In this document: positions 1 to 9,086 of the stretch, piece by piece
Numbering within the stretch: position 1 is the stretch's first letter
How the letters are laid out: each line of letters opens with the position of its first letter
Assembly (NCBI GenBank): GCA_019843655.1
Contig: JACDQD010000002.1
Location: 16,081,154 to 16,145,153 of the forward strand
DNA length: 64,000 bases
Source of the DNA: Lethocerus indicus
Taxonomy: Eukaryota; Arthropoda; Insecta; Hemiptera; Belostomatidae
Direction of reading: 5' to 3'
The notes under the pieces: generated by a model
The model's input: only the letters and a program-made list of their open reading frames with translations
Databases searched by the model: none
What the model was told of the DNA's origin: nothing
Program-made: the position numbers and the translations under genes

Positions 1-77
1 GAAAGAGGGGACCCCCGGCGTCATTAAAATGTAAATAAGGAGTAAGTAAAAAAGCGGTAATTTGTGGGAGAAGGCGA

Positions 78-105
78 GAGGAGGAGGCGGAGGAGGAGGA
101 GACGC
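78..105 (+). repeat. GGA-rich purine tract
   Basis: An imperfect GGA triplet tract (GAGGAGGAGG, GGAGGAGGAGGAGA) lies inside the leftmost GC-rich block. Confidence 0.8.
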
Positions 106-175
106 CGGCCACTTAGGAGTGCGCCGGGGCCACTTTGACAGGGCCGGTGACACGTGCTTCTCGGCCATTACTGAT

Positions 176-368
176 AAAAGGAGCCGCGACAAAAGAGCCC
201 GCCGTTTGTTTCACATTGTTAATTACTCGTGGGTTCTAATTTAATGACTCCGAGCGGTAGTGGAAAGAGGAGCCCCCCTAATTGGGCATATCCCGGTGCG
301 TGGACGCCACCGCCCTGCATGTTCCCCCTCAAAGGTCAAGTCGACTCTCCCCCGAAAAAGGAGCCGCG
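176..368 (+). repeat. Direct repeat AAAAGGAGCCGCG (two perfect copies)
   Basis: Perfect 13-mers lie at 176-188 and 356-368. A third, interrupted version is at 433-457 (AAAAAGGAGC then CCGCGACAAAG). The first copy is also followed by ACAAAAG, so two of the three share the longer pattern GGAGC...CCGCGACAAA. Confidence 0.5.
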
Positions 369-425
369 GGATCTTAAAAACCTGTACATTGTGAGATTCC
401 TTAAAAAATCCGCCGAGCGTAAGGT

Positions 426-497
426 ATTTAATTAAAAAGGAGCTCCCCGCGACAAAGCCACCACAGACGAAATGCCCATTATGCGCCTCGAATTAAC
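426..497 (+). repeat. Duplicated noncoding element, copy A
   Basis: The order TTTAATTAAAAA, CCGCGACAAAG, CCACAGACGAAATG, CCCATTATGC, CGAATTAAC recurs about 900 bp downstream (copy B, 1333-1421). The two are diverged but collinear, so they look like an old local duplication of a constrained noncoding element. The ACAAAG inside is a Sox/TCF-type core. Confidence 0.5.
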
Positions 498-520
498 TTG
501 GCGGTGCCGCCCAGCCGTGT

Positions 521-2059
521 AAACGGAGCTATACACGAGAAGATTTTATACGACTAACAAGCTTGTGGTTTATTTGCCAATGGGAGTAGACTTATTAAGC
601 CGTGGCTTAAACCTTTCTAGTACTGAATGTGAAATTCAACCGACAATAAATTTACGGAAGTAATTAAAACCGCGTCTTCGTTTTATATAATAGTCTCGAA
701 TTAAAGGAAGATTATAATTAAAAACTAAATTAATTCCTACACACGCGAATTAATGACATCATTAAAACAGAATATCACCGGAGCTCAAAGAGTAACACAT
801 TATAATCACAACATTTTGCCGAATGAAACATGTATTAATAACGGCAGTAACCAAATATAACAGTTGTCTCATATAGAAATTATTACTTCTAAACATATGA
901 AATTAAGTAACGTAAGATATACCCAGTGCACTGCTTTCGGGTGGTTGTCACATGTATTCATTAGCGCACACTCTTAATTTTCATGTACAAATTTGTATAC
1001 AGTACGTGGAATGGACCATTATAGAATGAATAATTACAAAGGTTTATGAGGAAGGGAGAACGGCAAATAAGCGCCGCGTATTTTAATATGACGATCCTTA
1101 AATTGTAGTCTGGGTTGACGTGTGCGTTGTGCGGTTGAAGGCGATTTTCATATTTTCATAGGACTATAAGTATTTTGCAATACCGAAGCAAAAGGTGGTA
1201 TATTCGTTGACGCTAAATATATTTTCCACTCTGAATTGAATGAATTTCAAGAAAGCTCGGTTTTATGATCACATTATACCTATTATATAAATGCTCGCTC
1301 AACGGCCTGCCTTTTGAATTCGAATGCTCAAGATTTAATTAAAAATCCGGCGATGCCGCCACAAAAGGCCCACAGCTGAATGTCCCATTATGCCTGCATT
1401 TCAGGCACACGAATTAACGCTATGGAGTGTCACCAAGGCGAATGAATAGAACGGCTCCGGGGAAAATCGTTAATAAAAATCTCAGAAGATTTCGTACAAG
1501 CACCTCTGAGGGAGGCCCCCTACCTATTCAGCATAATACCCCAATGCTTTTGGGGTTAATGAAACAATATGAACCGAAACCGAAGTCCGAAAAGATCACA
1601 ATTAATTTCGATTTTCATACAAAAATATTTTGTACATCCCTTGGGTTAAATGAGATTTTAAATTTACGTAGACCCGATTACATCATCCAAGCTTAATATA
1701 CTTTACTTTCATAAGATATTTGGGAAATTGTTGATCACACACATTTGTTGGATAAATACCATACGTTATTGTAGATTCAATCAAAATTATAAATATTTCT
1801 GGTGGTACAACAGTTTTTACTACCGCTCAAAGTGAGTCGCCAAAAAAAATACTTCTAGAGTAATAATAAACTTTTGTGGCAGTTGTACTATGGCTTTTAC
1901 CTTAAGAATCTATATCCAGACCAGGCGATCTGGATGATTCATAACGCATGCATTTAGTCACTGAATTAATACGGCCGTGTACTAATTAATTAGCTATCCT
2001 GCAAATTAACGTAAAAGTCAGTTAATGAACTGGTGAAATCTGAAGTTGATATATGTATA
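521..2059. other. AT-rich noncoding stretch
   Basis: I see no gene. Apart from copy B (1333-1421) and a small hairpin, ACCCCAA/TTGGGGT, at about 1538-1556, it is AT-rich sequence. Confidence 0.6.
1333..1421 (+). repeat. Duplicated noncoding element, copy B (with an inserted hairpin)
   Basis: It matches copy A: TTTAATTAAAAA, CCGCCACAAAAGG, CCACAGCTGAATG, CCCATTATGC, CGAATTAAC. Relative to A it carries about 16 extra bases between the last two blocks, and these form a perfect hairpin, TGCCTG-CATTT-CAGGCA (1391-1407). Confidence 0.5.
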
Positions 2060-2410
2060 TATATATAAAGTGAAAAATGAAGGGCAGTCAGAAAGTGTGT
2101 AGAGCGCTGAGCATTGTCGCTAACTTGGAGGACCCGTCCCCACCTCTGAAATGGGGAGGCATAAAACCGGTCATTGTCATATTGGACAATGGGCCCGCTG
2201 TTAGGGGCATTATGAACCATGTAAACTATCTATACACATTCCAAAGCTCCATTGTTCACACAACAACAGATGGAGTTGTGGTCAACTCGGAGCCTTTACT
2301 CCCTCAATCCCTTCCATCCTCTTCCCCCTTCCATACTTCACAACGAGGTACCTTGCCCGTATCTGGAAGTACCCCCAAGAGAAGTAAATTACAGGAAATT
2401 GCCGTCTAAC
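2060..2410. promoter_or_regulatory. Candidate regulatory block with three SoxB-type cores
   Basis: CATTGTC occurs at 2112-2118 and 2172-2178, and its complement GACAATG at 2185-2191. The last two face each other across 6 bp. Three perfect 7-mers in 80 bp is far above chance. No coding gene is recognised; open frames on both strands overlap. Confidence 0.4.
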
Positions 2411-2481
2411 CTACATTACACAAGATCTCCTGTTAAAAAATATCCAGCAGAAATACATTCAAAATGATAATGTTGAGAAAT

Positions 2482-2840
2482 CATCTCCTCTCGCTGGTTT
2501 GGTCTTTTGGTAGAGCGGTTTCGGCTGCTCGCCATCTTCAGTAGCGGTGTTAGTAATTTTTGGCACTTTGGATGTTTTTTGAGCATCCTCACTGTACTGT
2601 CACTGTCACTTGTTCTGTGGTGGTTGTCTGTTTGTCGTGTGTATATGTGTCTTGTTATTGTGTTTTGGGGGATGTTGTTTGTCTTATTTGGGTTGGGAGT
2701 AATTTTGTTAATCGGTTTAAGTCTTTGTCAGATTATCGGTCAAATATATATTTGATCGCCCAACTGGTCACAACTATTAGGTTCTGACTTCCAAATATAT
2801 GACAGGAAAACTATCTGGTATTGTATATTTACGATCACAT
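2482..2840 (-). mobile_element. Hammerhead-bearing family, copy 1 (antisense)
   Basis: Plus-strand order is CTCCTCTCGCTGGTTTGG, antisense core GGCTGCTCGCCATCTTCAG (about 2523-2541), TTGGCACTTTGGATGTTTTT, a TGTCACTGTCACTTGTTCTG block, a GT-rich stretch, CGGTCAAATATATATTTGAT, and CTGGTATTGTATATTTACG at 2814-2832. It mirrors copy 2 (5470-5957) in inverted orientation 2.6 kb away. The cleavage triplet has changed to CUC, stem III is lost and stem I is damaged, so its ribozyme should be dead. Open frames across it, in two overlapping frames, give hydrophobic peptides and are not evidence of a protein. Confidence 0.75.
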
Positions 2841-3240
2841 TGCAAGGAATTATAAGGAATACCAAACATCGACCAAGAAGTGATAAAATTATTATATAAA
2901 TGACCCTTATGTTCCTCTACAAATTGCCACATCCTTCTTCGTAGTTTTTATATTGTTTTCTTCAAAATATGGAAACTACTAAATATCTCGAAAGTAACTG
3001 AAGCCAAAATTATCGGGTATTGTTTTATATTTGTTATGAAGCATAATGCTAGACAATAGTGTATATACTGTTTCTAAATCTAATTGGTAGCACCTATTTG
3101 ACTACTGTTCACTTTATGTATTACCCCCACCCAAGCCCAAATATACTACAATTGTAAACAACTAAGAATTAACAATACAGTTTCATTGTCCACTGTACAT
3201 ACCTGCAGTCTGTTTATTTCAACTATTGTTGTGACAATCT
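2841..3240. other. AT-rich noncoding stretch
   Basis: Nothing recognisable except one CATTGTC at 3184-3190 next to the following GC-rich block. Confidence 0.6.
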
Positions 3241-3960
3241 CACAAAGAGGACGGGGGCTATTGTGAAAATAAAGTTTTGACACTACGCCCGTGTTTACGG
3301 GCCCATTGTCCATTTTCATACGGATATCGAACGTTTACCCTTTTTCAGGGACAACAATACGCGTCCTACGGTACAGGAGAAAGTTAGAGCCGTCTATTGA
3401 AAGTGGAGTGTTTCCGCGTCCTCTCTCCTTGCGCCCGGCCGTAAATCCTTTAACGTAGTTTTGACAGGGCCATTGTCTAAGACTGGGGCATCAACCACAG
3501 TTGACCCCGGCGAGTCGTATATCGTCCGTGGCGCGGGATATTGAATGCCCGGCTGCACAGTGCCTGAATGCACGGTGGGCTACGGGCGCTCTGCCTTTAC
3601 GCCGCCACTAATAAAGGATTAGGCCAACGGGTCGGGGGCAACGCCAATAAACCCCGAACAGTTTTTCCTAGGAACATGGTACAAAAGGGGGCCAATTTTA
3701 TGACCGCCCCATCGTCCATTCCCCCTAGGAGTTGGGCCCGTGTCGGCTCCTTTGGCCCCTTTTCTTCATCGACGGAGACTCTCGGAGGACTGCGCGTCAC
3801 TAGATGACCGGGCCCTGGACAATTTTCGAGTTTTGACAGCCCCACCTTTTATTTACGGCCCGAACAATAAACTCCGACTGTAAAGGCTTCGTCTAGATTG
3901 CCCCGGGACCCGGCAACAATGTGCGGAAATGCCGACAAATAAGACGGTCCTTACATATTT
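3241..3960. promoter_or_regulatory. Candidate regulatory GC-rich block with SoxB-type cores
   Basis: CATTGTC lies at 3304 and 3471. The first directly follows a perfect hairpin, GCCCGT-GTTT-ACGGGC (3287-3302), whose GTGTTTAC is Fox-like. Several ACAATA/ACAATG cores follow (about 3353, 3866, 3916). No protein frame is convincing. Confidence 0.35.
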
Positions 3961-4999
3961 CATTGGGTACAAATACATGGCCACCATTATAACTTTCTCC
4001 TCATACGGCCCTTTCACTTGTGACGGAATGAATATTGCCTGAACTGAAGAACAGAGATTTCTGGCCCTTTAAAAGGGAAAATTCATACATGCTATATGTA
4101 AATTTACAATAAATAATATATTTGCGAAAAATATACGAAGCTAATAAATAATCATAAGTAATTTAGTGGGCATACTTCATAACCTTACGATTACTTAAAA
4201 TCAATTCGGTTTACTTCAATTCCACAGAAGAAATTATATCCCGCCGATTTTTAACACTATGTTGAACAAAATATGGATCAAAGCTAAGAAAGTGTTAGAT
4301 ATCCCTCAATATTTCCTTAAACGGTCCATTCCTTTTCTGGTGTTTCCACTAAACGAGGAAAGGAAGGGTTAGAAACACTTACCGTAAACGAAATCGTAGC
4401 TTCAGTCTATAGAATACGTTTGACGCCCACCTTTATCGAGACAGGGGAGACCTTGCTCCCCGCGCTAGGGGGCGTAAAGTGCACAATGTGCATGAATCGG
4501 ACCGTGATATTTACGAATCTGCAAACATGTTTACTGTGCAGTAAGTATTATTGACGATTTAACGATGTCAATGGGGAACGTTTGTCACTGGCGGTTTACC
4601 GAAGTCGAACCTTACTACATGCAAAGTTCCGCTTACGTCAATAATGCCTTCTGAAAAATAAAACTCTCAGAATGCAGAACTGGTTTCAATTTAAATACCA
4701 ACAAAAACCAATTATAAGAGGTAAACATATAAACTCCAATATGTTTAATTTGAGAATCCAGTATCATTCTGAACTTGTCAATTGATAGTTTATACAAAAT
4801 TAAATCGTAAAGAAATGAAAGGTGTTATATATTCATTTAGACCGAACAATTGGAATTTATTCTATTCAGAAACGTTCAACTATAAAATTTACAATAAACA
4901 TTTATACTTTTTATTTTTATGAACCAAAACTCTGAGTCCTATTGTTTGGCTAAAGCCCTTTCTCAAACCGTTTTATGGCTTCGAACCTTACTTTGGCCC
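3961..4999. other. Noncoding stretch, mostly AT-rich
   Basis: A modestly GC-richer part at about 4380-4640 contains CGCTAGGGGGCGT (4463-4475), a partial match to a CTCF-type core. I see nothing else of note. Confidence 0.5.
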
Positions 5000-5260
5000 G
5001 GTGTTATTAACCTGCAGTTGTAGAATGGAGAGTTTTGACAGCTGTCCCTTCCTGGAATATTTATTGCGTTCTATCCCTGTCCCATTGTCGGACAATTAAA
5101 CTATACTGCCCGAGGAGTGTCAATAGTTGTCGATTGTACCCCACGTCCAGTTTTGCTGAACTTTATTGTCAGTTACAATGGCCGGGACACCGACAAACGA
5201 AGGGGTCATTCATATTCAAAATTCTCAGTATTCCCGTCGCCATATATCTGCATTCCTAGA
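5000..5260. promoter_or_regulatory. Candidate regulatory block with a palindromic SoxB-type site
   Basis: TGTCC-CATTGTC-GGACA (5078-5094) is a perfect 5-bp inverted repeat around the core. It also reads as two opposed cores, ATTGTC and GACAAT, one base apart. An ACAATGG follows at about 5175. Confidence 0.4.
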
Positions 5261-5469
5261 AATACTTCCTTTAAATATATATACGTATATAAATATATAC
5301 ATATTTATATAGTGGTTTTTTAATTGCCTCAATAGTATATGAATATATAAGATCGTTAAATTGTATTTTAGATTCTAAATTACTGAGAAAGAGTTCACAG
5401 TTCAGTGAAAGATTAAGGGGGCACTCAACGAACAATTTTTGTGAAACTAGCGCCCCCCTGAGTGTGGTG
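5261..5469. other. AT-rich stretch with a GC-rich imperfect inverted repeat
   Basis: It begins with mixed TA/ATAC repeats (5271-5310). At about 5415-5465, AGGGGGCACTCA is answered by GCGCCCCCCTGAGTG, and CAACGAAC by GTTCGTTG just beyond. It abuts copy 2 of the hammerhead-bearing family and may belong to it. Confidence 0.4.
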
Positions 5470-5957
5470 CGGAAATGTACTTAACTAAAGTTCGTTGGGT
5501 ACAGTTGTACTGATTAAATAGATTATTATAAATAAACTTTTTTCAATAAATTTTAAATCAACAGGAAAACTTTTATGATCGTAAATATACAATACCAGAT
5601 AGGTTTCCTGTCATATATTTGGAAGTCAGAACCTAATCGTTGTGACCAGTTGTGTGATCAAATATATATTTGACCGATAATCCGGCAAATAAGTCGATTA
5701 ACAAAATCCCTCCCAAACCAAATAAGACAAGCAACATCCCCCAAAAAACAAAATAACAAGACACACATGTATACACACGACAAACAGACAACCTCCACAG
5801 TACAAGTGACAGTGACAGTGCAGTGAGGATGCCCAAAAATCATCCAAAGTGCCAAAGTGACTAACGCCATTACTGAAGATGGCGAGCAGCCGAAACCGGT
5901 CTAGCAAAAGATCGAACCAGCGAGAGGAGACAGAAACACATGAAATCCACGGTATAC
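5470..5957 (+). mobile_element. Hammerhead-bearing retroelement family, copy 2 (best unit, sense strand)
   Basis: This copy aligns with the reverse complement of 2482-2840 and with 48296-48515. Shared blocks in order: ACTTAACTAAAGT.CGTTGGGT near 5490; AATACCAGATAGGTTTCCTG near 5590; TGGAAGTCAGAACCTAAT; AAATATATATTTGACCGATAA; a CA-rich stretch; AGTGACAGTGACAGTGCAGT; then the CTGAAGATGGCGAGCAGCCG core and GCGAGAGGAGACAGAAACAC, ending near the CCACGGTATA at 5957. It lacks the outermost 30-odd bases seen at 48088, 56476 and 63669. No transposase or reverse transcriptase is present, so the copy is nonautonomous or a relic. The ribozyme-like core suggests a Penelope-like element or retrozyme, but the class is inferred. 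Confidence 0.75.
5869..5905 (+). ncRNA. Minimal type I hammerhead ribozyme-like motif (copy 2)
   Basis: On the plus strand: stem I arm AUUA (5869-5872); core CUGAAGA (5873-5879); an extra U (5880); stem II GGC-GAGCA-GCC (5881-5891); GAAA (5892-5895, its last A being the first base of stem III); a 2-bp stem III with C5896 pairing G5899 and A5895 pairing U5900 around a CG loop; cleavage triplet GUC (5899-5901); then the stem I partner UAGC (5902-5905). Stem I has two Watson-Crick pairs, one G.U pair and one mismatch. The core matches the hammerhead consensus CUGANGA...GAAA...NUH. The U inserted between core and stem II is unusual. Predicted cleavage is after C5901. Activity is not shown. Confidence 0.5.
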
Positions 5958-7739
5958 TATGTAATCTCTCCCAACAAATAATTAACAGTATAAAGATTAC
6001 TAGCGGTGCTGTGCAATGTCACATTTTCAGGCCACATTTTCTCATTATCTTTATAGCCGTAATGATATTATGCTAGACATTTATTTTCTCATTTTAGTAT
6101 TAAAAGAAAATTGTCTTTTTTAAATTTGTTAGTTCTGTAGATTACTATTAAATGGAAAATAGTAATGAAAATTAATCCTTATGAAATCTAGAGATGTTTA
6201 GATAAGCCGTTGTTTTTAGACAATAGCATTTACAAAAGAGAGAGAAATTTAGGGAAAAAATAAAATTCAATTAAAATTTCATTTCATCATATTCAATAGT
6301 GGGATTATTTGTAGCTTTTAAACAAGGACAATTGAACAATGATTGAAATAACTCGCGGCATCATCAATTTATAAACCCCAGAACAAATCCGCCGTTCTTT
6401 TCAGTGCCGGCGGTACAATGCTACATAAATAAAACACTGAAAACGTTTTGTGCAACTGTGTCAATCTGCAAACAGCAGGCTTACTGACTCGTTGTTTAAT
6501 AAATTAAAATTGTTAGATGGTTCCATTGTCAAATCGAAATGAGCAACTAGTTGTGCTGAAATGTAGCCGTTCTTATTGTTGATACCACCGAAGCTTTTAT
6601 TTTTAGCAAATTGCAAAATGCCGTATTAATTAACATTGCCCTGCACAATGGGAAGTCGTTATACTAGACGATATAAGTGTATTTTGATTGTAGCATGTTC
6701 AAATTAACATGACATGAGGTTTCTATTCTGTTACATGTTACTACTGTTTCCAAATAGTATATCGGTACAAGCAAAATTTAGCATTTTCTGCGAATCGTCT
6801 GAACTGTAGAAGATGTTGGCAGCGTTGATATGTCTCGATCGTTCAGTTAAACACATTCATTCAATTAATTGACGAACAGCCACAATTCATAAGGAATGTG
6901 GGTGCACATATTTCAATTGTTTTATTTCAATAGAATTCGAAGTCACCATTAAAAGAGAATTGTATGCATTATTAACTATAACTGCAAACCAGGAATATAA
7001 TATTGCTTCAAGGTTTAACAGTGCGTCATAAATCAGGTTCATATGCGTGGAAGTATCGAGTATTACGTTGGAGCCAGGTGGAAAGGACTGTAATGTAACT
7101 GGGTAATTTGTGTGTCGTGGACAGAAACGTAATCTCCAGTCTCGTGTGTCACATTCAGACGCGTTTCGTACGTAACATTGTTCCAACATGCGCCAGACCT
7201 CAGAAATCGTTTGTCCCCGTGGCTCTCTTCTCATTAAGGCCCCCAAGTGCGTCGTTTCTGTATGTAAATTCATGTTTGACATTAACAATGGCTGGAATCA
7301 TTTCTATGGCGCATGATTTTTTTTTTCACACTATGTTTGTTCTACAGGTTCCAGTAAGGTCGGTTTGACGTAATATCTTATGACGGATATGTTTTAGACC
7401 ACCATCAAGTTTTTTTAATTTTGTCTTTCAACTTATGTAATGACAGCAATAAGAAAAAATGAAATACGTGGTTTATAATATAAATAATAATTCTGTGTAC
7501 TCATATTACATACATTAAGATTTAATGGCCCAAAAAATAAACATTAAGAGAAAGTAATCACGGGAAATATTATTGGCGATTTTGTACAGTAAATATTTCC
7601 TAGTTATAAGTAGTGAAATAATATCGCGTAACTTTTAATGTTAATTGCTCGAAACCATCACACTAATTCTATTATGCTGGTAGAAATATGCGTCGCTAGA
7701 ATTTACGAAACCATTAATTGAAAACCGAAGTTCTACCTT
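5958..7739. other. AT-rich noncoding stretch
   Basis: No gene is recognised. It contains one CATTGTC (6524-6530) and a CACAATGGG at about 6645. A 133-codon open frame on the minus strand (6887-7288) is within chance length and matches no family I know. Confidence 0.5.
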
Positions 7740-8310
7740 CGAGTAGACATCTCGTCCGAGATGCTAATGACGCTGGGAGGGCGGGCGAAATAATGAGCGT
7801 TTAATTTGTCCGCGGTCGCGTATATCCGTTAAGCCATTAATCACAGTAGAGCCATTAGAGCTGCGGGAGGCGGTGACGGCGGCGGGACGCATCTCCCCGG
7901 GGAGATCTCCCCATATACATGAGAAAGGCCGCCTTTTAATATTTCCAATGGGCGTGTCAAAATCTAAACGCGGTTCTTATTATGATGTACTCGTATTGTG
8001 ATGGAAATCCCCTCCCACCGACCCCCCCCCCTCCCGCCGGTTCTCAAATATCATTGTAGGTTCTGTTACATCTCATTCCGCGCGGTTTTGCCGACGGGAG
8101 GGGCTTTGCCGTTTGTTGTCGCGATTGATGGCCCGTGAATTCGTAAATACATTCCGCAGGCCTCCCGGGGGCCGCCCGGCCTTCAATTCAGCCGCCCCAC
8201 AAATTGTTCCAGAATTGTCACTCCGAACCGAAAGGGGGTTTTTATAACCACTGATTTAATCGTAGTTCGAGTTTGATAAAGACGCGACTTTCGGGCCCGG
8301 TTCACGGCCA
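7740..8310. promoter_or_regulatory. Candidate regulatory GC-rich block with overlapping palindromes
   Basis: ATCTCCCCGGGGAGAT (7891-7906) and GGGGAGATCTCCCC (7899-7912) are perfect palindromes sharing eight bases. The centre of the first, TCCCCGGGGA, fits the COE/EBF consensus TCCCNNGGGA. GCCATTA is repeated at about 7832 and 7851. Confidence 0.4.
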
Positions 8311-8654
8311 CATTCTGTGTTTGTAAAATAATTTAACGGATTAAATTGATTACATTGCGATAAAAATTGAAATGTACTAGAACAACTACTAGAAAATACT
8401 ATAATGTCATACGACATTATATAGAAATAAACGATGACTTTAATCTGATGTGTTTTACTACTTTATAACTCAATTTCCTGATTATCCTCTGCTTAATACC
8501 TTATACATTAGATGAAACCGCGACGATTTTGATGATCATGGGTGAAAATATAGTCTCCTCCAAGGCTCTTCTTAAACTGAAAAGGACTGATTACAGTATA
8601 TGCATCATATTAATAAATAAATAGAACATTAAATTAGAATAACGATGATGGAAT
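8311..8654. other. AT-rich noncoding stretch
   Basis: Nothing recognisable. Confidence 0.6.
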
Positions 8655-9086
8655 TTAACTCGTTCGCTACCAGGGTCTTCCGGAGAAAACATCCACCATA
8701 GCCCAAAAAATTTTTCGTGATTGTATGAAATCGATTGGAATAGATTTTACGTATGTGTATTTAGAACAGTCCAAAAAAGTTAAATAAGTATTCTTTTAAA
8801 CTGACACAAATATGTGACGCTGGGCTATAGATAAAAACTAAACGCCGTAGCCCACGTGTCACATATACGTGTCGCATTAAATTAGAAGAAATTGATTATA
8901 AGCCAAAAGAAATATAAATACAATTTATCAATATGAAATTCATTTTATTTTGTATGATCTTTTCCTTTTTAAACTTCACTTATTGCCTGTTAATTTCAAA
9001 AACATCTGTCACATATGTGTGACGTTGGGCTGTGGTAAAAAAAAGCCGTGTCACATATATGTGACGGCTGGTAGCGAACGAGTTAA
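8655..9086. mobile_element. TTAA-flanked MITE with perfect 15-bp terminal inverted repeats (piggyBac-like)
   Basis: The left end is TTAA (8655-8658) plus CTCGTTCGCTACCAG; the right end is CTGGTAGCGAACGAG plus TTAA (9083-9086). The inverted repeats match perfectly for 15 bp, 19 with the TTAA. TTAA target duplication is the hallmark of piggyBac-superfamily elements. Inside are subterminal palindromes built on GTCACATATATGTGAC (9050-9065), a near copy at 9008-9023, another run near 8856-8877, and a duplicated GACGYTGGGCTRT unit (about 8817 and 9021). No transposase is encoded, so the 432-bp element is nonautonomous. Confidence 0.8.

Larger units (their letters stand above)
1..520. other. GC-rich noncoding block
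   Basis: It holds the GGA tract, three versions of the AAAAGGAGCCGCG motif and copy A of the duplicated element. Short open frames overlap on it without codon bias or known motifs. A conserved regulatory element is the best guess. Confidence 0.4.

Noticed and set aside
2507..2787. Hydrophobic open frames inside the hammerhead-bearing repeat copies (also at 5633-5907, 48053-48302, 63713-63980)
   Set aside because: Two overlapping frames are open at once, starts differ between copies and the sequence is GT-rich repeat DNA. Nothing indicates selection for protein.
4463..4475. CTCF-like CGCTAGGGGGCGT
   Set aside because: Only the G-rich half fits and the upstream part of the motif is missing.
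5879..5945. Arg/Lys-rich reading frame starting MASSRNR across the sense core in copy 2
   Set aside because: It overlaps the ribozyme core and breaks in other copies. RNA structure explains the conservation better.
6887..7288. 133-codon open frame on the minus strand
   Set aside because: About two frames of this length are expected by chance in 64 kb. There is no recognised domain and no splice or promoter context.
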